A stretch of DNA of 64,000 nucleotides from Burkholderia pyrrocinia (GCF_001028665.1 NZ_CP011503.1:3038001-3102000), one strand, 5' to 3'. Positions 8,114-17,197 are shown, counted from the first letter of the stretch. Translations and numbers: made by a program. The notes: generated by a model from the letters alone, not told the origin.

Positions 8114-9388
8114 TCACGACGCCGAGTAGTGCGCGTTGAAGACCGCGCGCAGTGTCGATTTGTCGGTCGCGAAATCCCCCCACAGCGGCCCGTCGTTCTG
8201 CGCGAACGCGAACGGCGCCGTATTGATCGACGCGAGGCGGAAGCGCCATTGCGCCGCTTCGTGGCGGAATGCGGTGAGCTGCATGTCGGACAGCGCTGTC
8301 TGTGCGCTGGCGAGCGTGACCAGCGGGTCGACCGGATCGTTCGCGACGCGCACCTCGAAATGCAGGTGCGGGCCCGTTGCGGCGCCGGTCATCCCGACCG
8401 AGCCGAGCCGCTGGCCCTGCTTCACGGTTTCGCCGGTCTTGAGCCCGTGCGCGAACGCGGACAGGTGCGCGTAGTAGGTCGAGTAGCCGTCCGCGTGATC
8501 GACGATCACGTAGCGGCCGTAGCCGCCCGGATCGGTGCCGACGAACGACACGACGCCGTCGGCTGCCGCGTCGACGGGCGTGCCGCTCGGTGCGGCGAGA
8601 TCGACGCCCGTATGGAACGCCATCGCCTGCGACAGCGGATGGATGCGCTCGCCGAAGAACGAGCTGATGCGCGTCCACTTGACCGGCATCATGAATGCGG
8701 CGGCTTCGAGCGGCGAGCCGTCCAGCGTGTAGTACGCGCCGTGCTCGGTGCCGGGCGCGCGGAACCAGATCGCGCCGAACGTGCGGCCGGCGACGCGCAG
8801 TTCGAGCGCGGTGAGGCGCGGCGTGCCGTCGTTCGTGTCGTACGCGACGCGGTAATAGTCGCCGCGCTGCGCACTCGCACGCATCGCGACCTTGCCGGTG
8901 ACGAGATCGCCGAGCTGGATGCGCACCTCGGGCGGCACGTCGAGACGGTTCAGCGTATCGGACAGCGTGAGCTCGATGTCGCCCGCGCGCATCCCGTGCT
9001 GGTTTTCGGGCGGCGCGAGCTGGAACAGGCTCGCATAGCCGAGCATCTCGTTGCGGTGCGCGCTGAGCGGCGCGAACAGGCCCGGCTGCAGGCTGCGGTC
9101 GTTGCGTTCGCCGGATTCATTGCGCTCGCCGAGCGTGTGGGCGAGCTCGCTCGTCACGAAATGCTGTGCGGTGGGAAACGGCGTGTCGGACAGTACGCGC
9201 TGCGGCAGCGCGGCCGTGCCGGAATCGACGGCGCCGGGCAGTTGCGACACGGCCGGCAGTGCGGCGGCAAGGCCGAGTGCGGCGAGGGCGCCGAGCACGG
9301 CGGCCGGCACGAGCGCGCGCACGACGCGCTGCGCGCGGCCGGGCGCGAAAGCATCAGGGGTTGCGGCAGGCTTGACCAAGGTGTCCAC
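8114..9388 (-). CDS. M23 family (LytM domain) cell-wall peptidase
   Basis: 424 residues with one membrane-anchoring or signal segment near residues 28-48 (ALVPAAVLGALAALGLAAALPAV). The C-terminal half is a LytM/M23 metallopeptidase domain: ERIHPLSQAMAFHTGVDLAAPSGTPV supplies the first zinc histidine and aspartate, YSTYYAHLS a catalytic histidine, and GPHLHFEVRV the HxH ligand. All key residues are present, so an active peptidoglycan endopeptidase of the MepM type is expected, acting in the periplasm. The middle region resembles the opacity-associated-protein-like segment often found before the LytM domain. It is a single gene, convergent with the amino-acid transporter. Confidence 0.87.
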   Translation of the reverse strand: MDTLVKPAATPDAFAPGRAQRVVRALVPAAVLGALAALGLAAALPAVSQLPGAVDSGTAALPQRVLSDTPFPTAQHFVTSELAHTLGERNESGERNDRSLQPGLFAPLSAHRNEMLGYASLFQLAPPENQHGMRAGDIELTLSDTLNRLDVPPEVRIQLGDLVTGKVAMRASAQRGDYYRVAYDTNDGTPRLTALELRVAGRTFGAIWFRAPGTEHGAYYTLDGSPLEAAAFMMPVKWTRISSFFGERIHPLSQAMAFHTGVDLAAPSGTPVDAAADGVVSFVGTDPGGYGRYVIVDHADGYSTYYAHLSAFAHGLKTGETVKQGQRLGSVGMTGAATGPHLHFEVRVANDPVDPLVTLASAQTALSDMQLTAFRHEAAQWRFRLASINTAPFAFAQNDGPLWGDFATDKSTLRAVFNAHYSAS

Positions 9389-9475
9389 ATCCAGGAAAGC
9401 GGTTCAAAGGGGTGTGGGCAGGGGCCGTCGGCGGCACAACCGTCGAGTGGCGACGGGGCGGGCGGCGGGCGTGCA

Positions 9476-9502
9476 ACAAAACAGGCCCCGCCAGGGGCCT
9501 GT
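9476..9502 (-). terminator. Intrinsic terminator, minus strand
   Basis: ACAGGCCCC (9481-9489) pairs perfectly with GGGGCCTGT (9494-9502) around a 4-base loop. Read on the minus strand, the stem is followed by TTTTGTT. It ends the candidate RNA or transcripts coming from the TetR gene. Confidence 0.75.
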
Positions 9503-9604
9503 GTCGTTTCCGTTCGACCCAACGCGCGGGGCGGGCCCGCTTCGAACGGCGGCGTGCATACCGGGTCGAACCCGGTTATCACGAAGACGCTAAAGAAAGA
9601 TGAC
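9476..9604 (-). ncRNA. Candidate small RNA (or attenuated leader) with three hairpins and intrinsic terminator
   Basis: The 329-base gap 9389-9717 has no credible gene but holds an RNA-like unit on the minus strand. A promoter-like pair TTTAAC (9639-9634) and TAGACT (9616-9611) has a 17-base spacer. Downstream come a perfect stem ACCGGGT/ACCCGGT (9560-9576), an outer pair GTTCGA/TCGAAC, and a 9-bp terminator stem with a T-rich tail ending about 9476. The predicted transcript is about 130 nt. It could be a free sRNA, or the 5' leader of the M23 gene with premature termination. No known RNA family was recognised. Confidence 0.4.
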
Positions 9605-9717
9605 AGCGTCAGTCTACCGATGTTCCGCGAAACGTTAAAAATTTTAAAGGGGGTCAGCTCATTCGTTTCGCAGTGCGGTAAATCGGGTTAAATCAGCATT
9701 TGTTACGACGATTTTCG

Positions 9718-10365
9718 TCAGTCCGGCAATTTTTGCGCGCGGCCTCGCAGTGCAGCGGAGGTGCGGACGGCGTCGAAGCCGGCGTCGAGCATCGCTTCGG
9801 CGTCGTTCCACAGGTTGCCGCGCAGCCGGTTGGTCCAGATCATCGACGCGAACACGCCTTCGAGCAGCGACACGAGATAGACGGCGGCCAGATGCACGTC
9901 GAGATCGGCGGCAAGTTCGCCCGCCGCGATCGCGCGGCGCAGCAGCGCCTTCGTGATCCGCAGCATTTGCAGCTCGAGCAGCATGCGGCGCCGCTGCAAT
10001 TCGCCGTTTTCCTCGCTCTGCTCGCACTTCGTATAGAGGATCACGAGCACGCGCTGCATCGGGCCTGGCTCGCCGCATTCCTGCAGGTAGTGCGACGCGG
10101 CGCGCCGCAGCGTGGCGAGCGGCGGCAGGCCGTCGCCCGCGTCGAAGCCTTCCGACGTGCGCGCGAACGCGCGGTCGCACATCGCGAGACACACTTCCAT
10201 CTTGTTGCGGTAGTGGCCGTAGACGGCGCCCCGCGACATCCCGGCGGCCTCGGCGAGGTCCGCCATCGCGGTTAGCGCGACGCCTTTCTCGAGCAGCACG
10301 AGCTCGGCGGCGTCGAGGATCCGGTGCTTGATGGCGAGCGATTCTTCCCGGGTCTTGCGGGCCAT
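9718..10365 (-). CDS. amrR: TetR-family repressor of the RND efflux operon (AmrR-like)
   Basis: 215 residues. Residues 1-60 form a TetR helix-turn-helix domain: ARKTREESLAIKHRILDAAELVLLEKGVALTAMADLAEAAGMSRGAVYGHYRNKMEV is typical of AcrR/TtgR/AmrR regulators. The C-terminal ligand domain ends WTNRLRGNLWNDAEAMLDAGFDAV. It is transcribed divergently from the efflux operon across a 149-base gap that contains a 20-bp palindrome on the pump promoter. By family knowledge it represses the pump and is released by ligand. The symbol rests on gene order (repressor, adaptor, pump, outer-membrane protein) matching amrR-amrAB-oprA of Burkholderia. Confidence 0.85.
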   Translation of the reverse strand: MARKTREESLAIKHRILDAAELVLLEKGVALTAMADLAEAAGMSRGAVYGHYRNKMEVCLAMCDRAFARTSEGFDAGDGLPPLATLRRAASHYLQECGEPGPMQRVLVILYTKCEQSEENGELQRRRMLLELQMLRITKALLRRAIAAGELAADLDVHLAAVYLVSLLEGVFASMIWTNRLRGNLWNDAEAMLDAGFDAVRTSAALRGRAQKLPD

Positions 10366-10438
10366 GTCGTGAGTTTCCTTACAATTCGCTGTCGTTTTAT
10401 TGAGACAGTGGGGCGGTCAGAATGAAACAGCGTTTATT

Positions 10439-10458
10439 TAATCAGTCGTGACTGATTA
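10439..10458. promoter_or_regulatory. Palindromic operator at the amrA promoter
   Basis: TAATCAGTCGTGACTGATTA is a perfect 9-bp inverted repeat with a 2-base centre. It overlaps a consensus -10 box TATAAT (10457-10462) reading toward amrA. Its place in the spacer and -10 region is what a TetR-type repressor site should look like. A second, weaker repeat CTGTC/GACAG at 10389-10407 lies nearer the regulator gene. Confidence 0.75.
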
Positions 10459-10514
10459 TAATCGGCCACCCTGAGCCGCCGCATTGTATCGGCGGCGAAC
10501 GATCCGAGGTCACC

Positions 10515-11720
10515 ATGAATAACAACAATTGCTTCCTGTCGCGCTGCCGCCGGCTGGCGCCGTTCACGCTGGCGGCCGCGCTCGTCGTGGCCGGATGCGG
10601 CAAGGGCGGGCAGGACGCGGAGAAAGAGACCGCGAAGCAGGCGACCGTCGTGACGGTGCGCCCGACGGCCGTGCCGATGACCGTCGAATTGCCGGGCCGG
10701 CTCGACGCGTACCGGCAGGCGGAAGTGCGCGCGCGGGTCGCGGGCATCGTCACCGCGCGCACCTACGAGGAAGGCCAGGAAGTGAAGCAGGGCGCGGTGC
10801 TGTTCCGCATCGATCCCGCACCGCTGAAGGCCGCGCGCGATGCCGCGCAGGGGGCGCTCGCGAAGGCGCAGGCCGCCGCGCTCGCGGCGAGCGACAAGCG
10901 CCGCCGTTACGACGATCTCGTGCGCGATCGCGCGGTCAGCGAGCGCGACCATACCGAGGCCGTCGCCGGCGACACGCAGGCGAAAGCCGAGGTCGCGTCC
11001 GCGAAGGCCGAGCTCGCGCGTGCGCAATTGCAGCTCGACTATGCGACCGTCACCGCGCCGATCGCGGGCCGCGCCCGGCGCGCGCTCGTGACCGAAGGCG
11101 CGCTCGTCGGCCAGGACCAGGCGACGCCGCTCACGACCGTCGAGCAGCTCGATCCGATCTACGTGAACTTCTCGCAGCCGGCCGCCGACGTCGACGCGCT
11201 GCGCCGCGCGGTGAAGAGCGGGCGCGCGACGGGCATCGCGCAGCACGACATCGCGGTGACGCTGTTGCGCGCCGACGGCAGCGCGTATCCGCTGAAAGGC
11301 AAGCTGCTGTTCAGCGATCTCGCGGTCGATCCGACCACCGACACCGTCGCGATGCGCGCGCTGTTCCCGAATCCGGAGCGCGAACTGCTGCCGGGCGCAT
11401 ATGTGCGGATCGCGCTCGACACGGCGGTCGACCAGCGGGCGATCCTCGTGCCGCGCGATGCGCTGCTGCGCACGACCGATCGCACGTCGGTGCGTGTCGT
11501 CGGCGCGAACGGCAAGGTCAAGGACGTCGAGGTCGCGGCCGACCAGATGAGCGGCCATGACTGGCGCATCACGCGCGGCCTGACGGGCGGCGAGCGCGTG
11601 ATCGTCGACAACGCCGCGCAGTTCGCGCCCGATACGGCCGTCCAGCCCGTCGAGAAGGCGCCGCCGTCGAAGGCGGCGCCGGCAGCGGCCGCTTCGCACG
11701 CGGCCGCCCGTCAAACCTGA
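10515..11720 (+). CDS. amrA: RND efflux periplasmic adaptor lipoprotein (AmrA-like)
   Basis: 401 residues. The N-terminus has a lipoprotein signal with lipobox VVAGC, lipid-anchored Cys28. The mature protein is a membrane-fusion protein: VELPGRLDAYRQAEVRARVAGIVTARTYEEGQEVKQGAVLFRIDPAPLKAARDAAQGAL (lipoyl half and start of the hairpin), a coiled-coil hairpin rich in Ala/Lys/Asp, then the LDYATVTAPIAGRARRALVTEGALV half, and a beta-barrel with LFSDLAVDPTTDTVAMRALFPNPERELLPGAYVRI. It bridges the inner-membrane pump and the outer-membrane channel. It lies 15 bases before the pump gene, in the same operon. Confidence 0.88.
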   Translation: MNNNNCFLSRCRRLAPFTLAAALVVAGCGKGGQDAEKETAKQATVVTVRPTAVPMTVELPGRLDAYRQAEVRARVAGIVTARTYEEGQEVKQGAVLFRIDPAPLKAARDAAQGALAKAQAAALAASDKRRRYDDLVRDRAVSERDHTEAVAGDTQAKAEVASAKAELARAQLQLDYATVTAPIAGRARRALVTEGALVGQDQATPLTTVEQLDPIYVNFSQPAADVDALRRAVKSGRATGIAQHDIAVTLLRADGSAYPLKGKLLFSDLAVDPTTDTVAMRALFPNPERELLPGAYVRIALDTAVDQRAILVPRDALLRTTDRTSVRVVGANGKVKDVEVAADQMSGHDWRITRGLTGGERVIVDNAAQFAPDTAVQPVEKAPPSKAAPAAAASHAAARQT

Positions 11721-11735
11721 CCGGTTCAAACCACC

Positions 11736-14700
11736 ATGGCACGTTTCTTCATCGATCGCCCCGTCTTCGCGTGGGTGATCGCAATCTTCATCATGCTGGG
11801 CGGCGCGTTCGCGATCCGCGCGCTGCCCGTTGCGCAGTACCCGGACATCGCACCGCCCGTCGTCAGCATCTACGCGACGTACCCGGGCGCGTCCGCGCAG
11901 GTCGTCGAGGAATCGGTGACCGCGTTGATCGAGCGCGAAATGAACGGCGCGCCGGGGCTGATGTATACGTCCGCGACCAGCAGCGCCGGGATGGCGTCGC
12001 TGTACCTGACGTTCAAGCAGGGCGTGAACGCCGATCTCGCGGCCGTCGAAGTGCAGAACCGGCTGAAGACGGTCGAGGCACGGCTTCCCGAGCCCGTGCG
12101 CCGCGACGGCATCCAGGTCGAGAAGGCCGCCGACAACATCCAGCTCGTCGTGTCGCTGACGTCGGACGACGGCCGGATGACCGACGTGCAGCTCGGCGAA
12201 TATGCGTCGGCGAACGTCGTGCAGGCGCTGCGCCGCGTCGACGGCGTCGGCAAGGTGCAGTTCTGGGGCGCCGAATATGCGATGCGGATCTGGCCCGACC
12301 CGGTGAAGATGGCCGGGCACGGCCTCACCGCGTCGGACATCGCGTCGGCCGTGCGTGCGCACAACGCGCGCGTGACGATCGGCGACATCGGCCGCAGCGC
12401 AGTGCCGGCCAGCGCGCCGATCGCGGCGACCGTGTTCGCCGACGCGCCGCTGAAGACGCCGGCCGATTTCGGCGCGATCGCGCTGCGCACGCAGGCCGAC
12501 GGCTCCGCGCTTTACCTGCGCGACGTCGCACGCGTCGAGTTCGGCGGCAACGACTACAACTACCCGTCGTACGTGAACGGCAAGGTCGCGACCGGGATGG
12601 GCATCAAGCTCGCGCCGGGCTCGAACGCGGTGTCCACCGAGAAGCGCGTGCGCGCGACGATGGACGAGCTGTCCGCGTATTTCCCGCCGGGTGTGAAGTA
12701 CCAGATCCCGTACGAGACGTCGTCGTTCGTGCGCGTGTCGATGAACAAGGTCGTCACGACGCTGATCGAGGCCGGCGTGCTCGTGTTCCTCGTGATGTTC
12801 CTGTTCATGCAGAACCTGCGCGCGACGCTGATCCCGACGCTCGTCGTGCCGGTCGCGCTCGCCGGCACGTTCGGCGTGATGTATGCGGCCGGCTTCTCGA
12901 TCAACGTGCTGACGATGTTCGGGATGGTGCTCGCGATCGGCATCCTCGTCGACGATGCGATCGTCGTGGTCGAGAACGTCGAGCGGCTGATGGTCGAGGA
13001 AGGGCTCGGCCCGTACGACGCGACCGTCAAGGCGATGACGCAGATCAGCGGCGCGATCGTCGGGATCACCGTGGTGCTGACGTCGGTGTTCGTGCCGATG
13101 GCGTTCTTCGGCGGCGCGGTGGGCAACATCTACCGGCAGTTCGCGCTGTCGCTCGCGGTGTCGATCGGCTTCTCGGCATTCCTCGCGCTGTCGCTGACGC
13201 CCGCGCTGTGCGCGACGCTGCTCAAGCCCGTGTCCGGCGACCATCACGAGAAGCGCGGCTTCTTCGGCTGGTTCAACCGCTTCGTCGCGCGTGCGACGCA
13301 GCGCTACGCGACGCGCGTCGGCGCGATGCTGAAGAAGCCGGTGCGCTGGCTCGTCGTGTACGGCGCGCTGACCGCGGCCGCCGCGCTGATGCTCACGCAA
13401 TTGCCGACCGCGTTCCTGCCGGACGAGGACCAGGGCAACTTCATGGTGATGGTGATCCGGCCGCAGGGCACGCCGCTCGCGGAAACGATGCAGAGCGTGC
13501 GCGAGGTCGAGTCGTATATCCGCCACGACGAGCCGGCCGCGTATACATTCGCGCTCGGCGGCTTCAACCTGTACGGCGAAGGGCCGAACGGCGGGATGAT
13601 CTTCGTCACGCTGAAGAACTGGAAGGAGCGCAAGGCCGAGCGCGATCATGTGCAGTCGATCGTCGCGCGCATCAACGAGCGCTTCGCGGGCACGCCGAAC
13701 ACGACGGTGTTCGCGATGAACTCGCCGGCGCTGCCCGATCTCGGCTCGTCGAGCGGCTTCGACTTCCGGCTGCAGAACCGCGGCGGGCTCGACTACGCGA
13801 CGTTCAGCGCCGCGCGCGAGCAACTGCTCGCGGCGGGCGGCAAGGATCGCGCACTCACCGACCTGATGTTCGCGGGCACGCAGGACGCGCCGCAACTGAA
13901 GCTCGATATCGATCGCGCGAAGGCGTCGGCGCTCGGCGTGTCGATGGACGAGATCAACACGACGCTCGCGGTGATGTTCGGTTCGGACTATATCGGCGAC
14001 TTCATGCACGGCACGCAGGTGCGGCGCGTGGTCGTGCAGGCCGACGGGCTGCACCGGCTCGCCCCGGACGACGTGAAGAAGCTGCGCGTGCGCAACGCGC
14101 GCGGCGAGATGGTGCCGCTCGCGGCGTTCACGACGCTGCACTGGACGATGGGGCCGCCGCAGCTCACGCGCTACAACGGCTATCCGTCGTTCACGATCAA
14201 CGGCTCGGCCGCGGCAGGCCACAGCAGCGGCGAGGCGATGACCGCGATCGAGCGGATCGCCGCGAAGCTGCCGGCCGGCATCGGCTATGCGTGGTCGGGG
14301 CAGTCGTTCGAGGAGCGGCTGTCGGGCGCGCAGGCGCCGATGCTGTTCGCGCTGTCGGTGCTCGTCGTGTTCCTCGCGCTCGCGGCGCTCTACGAGAGCT
14401 GGTCGATCCCGTTCGCGGTGATGCTGGTCGTCCCGCTCGGCGTGATCGGCGCGGTGCTCGGCGTCACGCTGCGGATGATGCCGAACGACATCTATTTCAA
14501 GGTGGGGCTGATCGCGACGATCGGGTTGTCGGCGAAGAACGCGATCCTGATCGTCGAAGTCGCGAAGGACCTGGTCGCGCAGCGCATGTCGCTCGTCGAC
14601 GCCGCGCTCGAGGCTGCGCGCCTGCGGCTGCGGCCGATCGTGATGACGTCGCTCGCGTTCGGCGTCGGCGTGCTGCCGCTCGCGTTCGCGTCGGGCGCCG

Positions 14701-14873
14701 CGTCCGGCGCGCAGATGGCGATCGGCACCGGCGTGCTCGGCGGCGTGATCACGGCGACGGTGTTCGCGGTGTTCCTCGTCCCGCTGTTTTTCGTGATCGT
14801 CGGCCGCCTGTTCGACGTCGGCCCGCGCCGGCGCGGCGGGGCGCAGCCGGCGACGATGGAGGGATCCCGATGA
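11736..14873 (+). CDS. amrB: RND multidrug efflux pump (AmrB/MexY-like, HAE1)
   Basis: 1045 residues, the usual HAE1 length. It begins MARFFIDRPVFAWVIAIFIMLGGAFAIRALPVAQYPDIAPP, the canonical first helix. Twelve membrane helices and two large periplasmic loops are expected. Helix 4 carries the proton-relay aspartate pair in GMVLAIGILVDDAIVVVENVERLM. Further family marks are FMQNLRATLIPTLVVPVALAGTFG and VGLIATIGLSAKNAILIVEVAKD. It expels drugs using the proton gradient; the related AmrAB-OprA system of B. pseudomallei exports aminoglycosides and macrolides, but the range here is inferred. Its TGA overlaps the ATG of the outer-membrane gene. Confidence 0.92.
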   Translation: MARFFIDRPVFAWVIAIFIMLGGAFAIRALPVAQYPDIAPPVVSIYATYPGASAQVVEESVTALIEREMNGAPGLMYTSATSSAGMASLYLTFKQGVNADLAAVEVQNRLKTVEARLPEPVRRDGIQVEKAADNIQLVVSLTSDDGRMTDVQLGEYASANVVQALRRVDGVGKVQFWGAEYAMRIWPDPVKMAGHGLTASDIASAVRAHNARVTIGDIGRSAVPASAPIAATVFADAPLKTPADFGAIALRTQADGSALYLRDVARVEFGGNDYNYPSYVNGKVATGMGIKLAPGSNAVSTEKRVRATMDELSAYFPPGVKYQIPYETSSFVRVSMNKVVTTLIEAGVLVFLVMFLFMQNLRATLIPTLVVPVALAGTFGVMYAAGFSINVLTMFGMVLAIGILVDDAIVVVENVERLMVEEGLGPYDATVKAMTQISGAIVGITVVLTSVFVPMAFFGGAVGNIYRQFALSLAVSIGFSAFLALSLTPALCATLLKPVSGDHHEKRGFFGWFNRFVARATQRYATRVGAMLKKPVRWLVVYGALTAAAALMLTQLPTAFLPDEDQGNFMVMVIRPQGTPLAETMQSVREVESYIRHDEPAAYTFALGGFNLYGEGPNGGMIFVTLKNWKERKAERDHVQSIVARINERFAGTPNTTVFAMNSPALPDLGSSSGFDFRLQNRGGLDYATFSAAREQLLAAGGKDRALTDLMFAGTQDAPQLKLDIDRAKASALGVSMDEINTTLAVMFGSDYIGDFMHGTQVRRVVVQADGLHRLAPDDVKKLRVRNARGEMVPLAAFTTLHWTMGPPQLTRYNGYPSFTINGSAAAGHSSGEAMTAIERIAAKLPAGIGYAWSGQSFEERLSGAQAPMLFALSVLVVFLALAALYESWSIPFAVMLVVPLGVIGAVLGVTLRMMPNDIYFKVGLIATIGLSAKNAILIVEVAKDLVAQRMSLVDAALEAARLRLRPIVMTSLAFGVGVLPLAFASGAASGAQMAIGTGVLGGVITATVFAVFLVPLFFVIVGRLFDVGPRRRGGAQPATMEGSR

Positions 14874-16339
14874 TGTTTGCGCTGAATGCACGCGCTGCGC
14901 TGCGCGCTCAGCTCGCAATGGCCGCCGCGCTCGCGCTCGCCGGCTGCTCGCTCGCGCCGCGCTACGAGCGTCCGGCGGCGCCGGTGCCGGCTACCTATGC
15001 GCCGGCAGACGGAAGCCTGGAGCCGGCAGCGGCGTCCGAAGCGACGCCTGCCGCCGCGCTGCTCGACGACTGGCATGCGTATTTCACCGATCCGGCGCTG
15101 CAGGCGTGGATCGACGCGGCGCTCGCGAACAACCGCGACCTGCGGATCGCGGCCGGCCGGCTCGAGGAGGCGCGCGCGCTGTACGGCGTGCAGCGCGCGG
15201 ACCTGATGCCGTCGGTCGATGCGAATCTCGGCTATGAACGCACGCGCCAGTACGACCCGGTCGTGCGCGAAAGCGCGATCAGCGGGCTGTATCGCGCGGG
15301 CGTCGGCGTGAGCGCCTACGAACTCGACCTGTTCGGCCGCGTGCGCAACCTGTCCGACGCGGCGCTCGCCGAATATTTCGCGACGGCCGACGCGCAGCGC
15401 ACCGTCCGCATCGGCGTGATCGCCGAAGTGGCGGGTGCGTATGTATCGGAGCGCTCGCTGTACGAGCAGCTTGCGCTGGCGCAGCGCACGCTCGACGCGC
15501 GCGTGCGCATGGCCGCGCTCACGCAGCGCCGCTACGAGGCCGGCACGAGCGACGCGATCGAGTTGCGTTCGGCCGAGATGCTGGTGGCGTCCGCGCGTGC
15601 GTCGCAGGCCGCGCTGCAGCGCGAGCATGCGCAGGCCGTGCGGGCGCTGCAATTGCTCGCGGGCGATTTCGCGCGCAACGTGCCCGGCGACGCGACCGCG
15701 CTCGACACGTTGTCGATCGCGCCCGTGGCGCCCGGCGCACCGAGCGCGCTGCTCGAACGGCGGCCGGACATCCGGCAGGCCGAGGCGCGGCTCAAGGCCG
15801 CGAACGCGCAGATCGGCGCCGCACGCGCGGCGTTCTTCCCGCGCATCGCGCTGACGACCGACTACGGCTCGGTCAGCGACGCGTTCTCGAGCCTGTTCGC
15901 GGCCGGCACCAGTGTGTGGACGTTCGCGCCGCGCATCACGCTGCCGATCTTCGCGGGCGGCCGCAATCGCGCGAACCTCGACGTCGCGAACGCACGCAAG
16001 CACATCGCGGTCGCCGAATACGAGAAGACCGTGCAGACCGCGTTCCGCGAAGTGGCCGACGCGTTCGCCGCGCGCGACTGGATCGATCGGCAGCTCGCGG
16101 CGCAGCAGGACGTCTACACGGCGGACGGCGCGCGGCTGAAGCTCGCGGAGCGTCGTTATGCGGGCGGCGTCGCGACGTATCTCGAACTGCTCGACGCGCA
16201 GCGCAGCACGTACGAGTCGGGGCAGGAGCTGATCCGGCTCAAGCAGCTCAGGCTCGCGAACGCGATCGCGCTGTATCGCGCGCTCGGCGGCGGCTGGGCG
16301 CCGGCCTCGGCGTCGGCGGAGGTCGCGGCTTCCGCGTGA
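14870..16339 (+). CDS. oprA: RND efflux outer-membrane lipoprotein (OprA/OprM family)
   Basis: 489 residues starting at ATGATG that overlaps the pump stop; GGAGGG lies a few bases upstream. The signal ends in lipobox ALAGC with Cys26. The body shows the duplicated TolC-like fold: LDDWHAYFTDPALQAWIDAALANNRDLRIAAGRLEEARALYGVQRADLMPSVDA in the first half, and LLERRPDIRQAEARLKAANAQIGAARAAFFPRIALTTDYGS in the second, both NodT-family signatures. It forms the trimeric exit duct of the tripartite pump. The second ATG at 14873 is an equally possible start. Confidence 0.9.
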   Translation: MMFALNARAALRAQLAMAAALALAGCSLAPRYERPAAPVPATYAPADGSLEPAAASEATPAAALLDDWHAYFTDPALQAWIDAALANNRDLRIAAGRLEEARALYGVQRADLMPSVDANLGYERTRQYDPVVRESAISGLYRAGVGVSAYELDLFGRVRNLSDAALAEYFATADAQRTVRIGVIAEVAGAYVSERSLYEQLALAQRTLDARVRMAALTQRRYEAGTSDAIELRSAEMLVASARASQAALQREHAQAVRALQLLAGDFARNVPGDATALDTLSIAPVAPGAPSALLERRPDIRQAEARLKAANAQIGAARAAFFPRIALTTDYGSVSDAFSSLFAAGTSVWTFAPRITLPIFAGGRNRANLDVANARKHIAVAEYEKTVQTAFREVADAFAARDWIDRQLAAQQDVYTADGARLKLAERRYAGGVATYLELLDAQRSTYESGQELIRLKQLRLANAIALYRALGGGWAPASASAEVAASA

Positions 16340-16386
16340 TGTGATGGACTTCGCCTGACGCCGCAGCGAGTCGGGCAACAAGACGG

Positions 16387-16412
16387 CGGCCGCACGATTC
16401 GTCGTGCGGCCG
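16387..16412 (+). terminator. GC-rich hairpin with UUCG loop after oprA
   Basis: GGCCGCACGA (16388-16397) pairs perfectly with TCGTGCGGCC (16402-16411) around a TTCG tetraloop, extendable by one pair. It lies 48 bases after the oprA stop. The run of T is poor, so it is a likely but not certain terminator. Confidence 0.55.
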
Positions 16413-16639
16413 TCGCTTCGATCGACATCGTCGCCCGCTGTATCGCCGACCGCTACCGGCGATACCTTCCGCTGCGGGGCAAGTCATCCAGACGTTTTTC
16501 ATCCCGCGGCAGGGCGGAAGGGCATCTTCCGGAACGACCCCCATCCGGCGACCGATCGTGTCGCCACCCGGCGCAAGCGTGTGCCGCGCATCTTCCATTT
16601 TCATCTCGTCCGTTCCGGCCTGCATGTCTCGTTCCGACT

Positions 16640-17197
16640 GCGGCGCAATTGTCTGATTCCCGATCTGGAATTGACGATTGGATTAATCCGTGCATTGAAA
16701 TTAATGAGAGTGGCAAAGTGTCGCGGTAAAACGTTTGTATTCAATTCGCAATCGTTTGCGCAATAAATCAGGATTGATGGAAGGCGCGGTTCATTTCCTG
16801 TCAGTTGAAAATGATTCGATATTGGCGTTGCCGCCTGGCAACGGTGGCGGCATTGGACAATGTTTTGTCTTTTTTGCGGATGAATCCACGCGGGCCAATG
16901 CCGGCAAGGGTGGGCGGGGTGGTGATGATTATCGGTCAGAAATATCGTTAATCTTCAATCAGTTCCGCGAAACAAAAAAGGACTGCGGATGAAAATGTCA
17001 GGATTGAAAATTGCCGGGAAAGAATGCGATTGATCGAGCGTAAATCGCACATTGTCAGAGGTATTTGACAATGATTTACAAAAAACTTTCACGATTATCT
17101 CGATAATGCCGCCTCGTGACGGACGGGAGCCAACCACACGCTGCCTTTTGTATCCGCCACGTCGTCCATTCCCTTTGCAATTCTCACGGAAAACGTC
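16640..17197 (+). promoter_or_regulatory. AT-rich upstream region of the fimbrial operon with operator-like repeats
   Basis: The gap 16340-17197 has no supportable gene. From about 16640 to 17110 base composition drops sharply against its surroundings. It holds several symmetrical elements: GGATTAATCC (16678-16687), a perfect 8-bp inverted repeat CATTGTCA/TGACAATG with an 8-base centre (17050-17073), and ATTATC-TC-GATAAT (17094-17107). A TTGACA (17065-17070) overlaps the second repeat, but no convincing -10 at standard distance was found. The features fit a regulated promoter bound by activators, H-NS-like silencers, or both. Confidence 0.45.

Noticed and set aside
9556..9580. T-arm-like sequence GGGTTCGACCCGG on the minus strand, suggesting a tRNA
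   Set aside because: No acceptor, D or anticodon stems can be placed around it; it reads better as a simple hairpin in the candidate RNA.
10434..14918. Very long antisense reading frame (about 1490 codons) opposite amrA and amrB
   Set aside because: Arginine/histidine-rich composition typical of the complement of a GC-rich gene; no domain, and the sense strand is a clear RND pump.
16735..16992. 85-residue reading frame in the AT-rich gap before the fimbrial operon
   Set aside because: No ATG start with ribosome site, no recognisable domain, and it covers the operator-like repeats.
17094..17107. ATTATC-TC-GATAAT as a Fur box for the fimbrial operon
   Set aside because: Symmetry is right but spacing and flanks do not match the Fur 7-1-7 pattern; kept only as an operator-like repeat.
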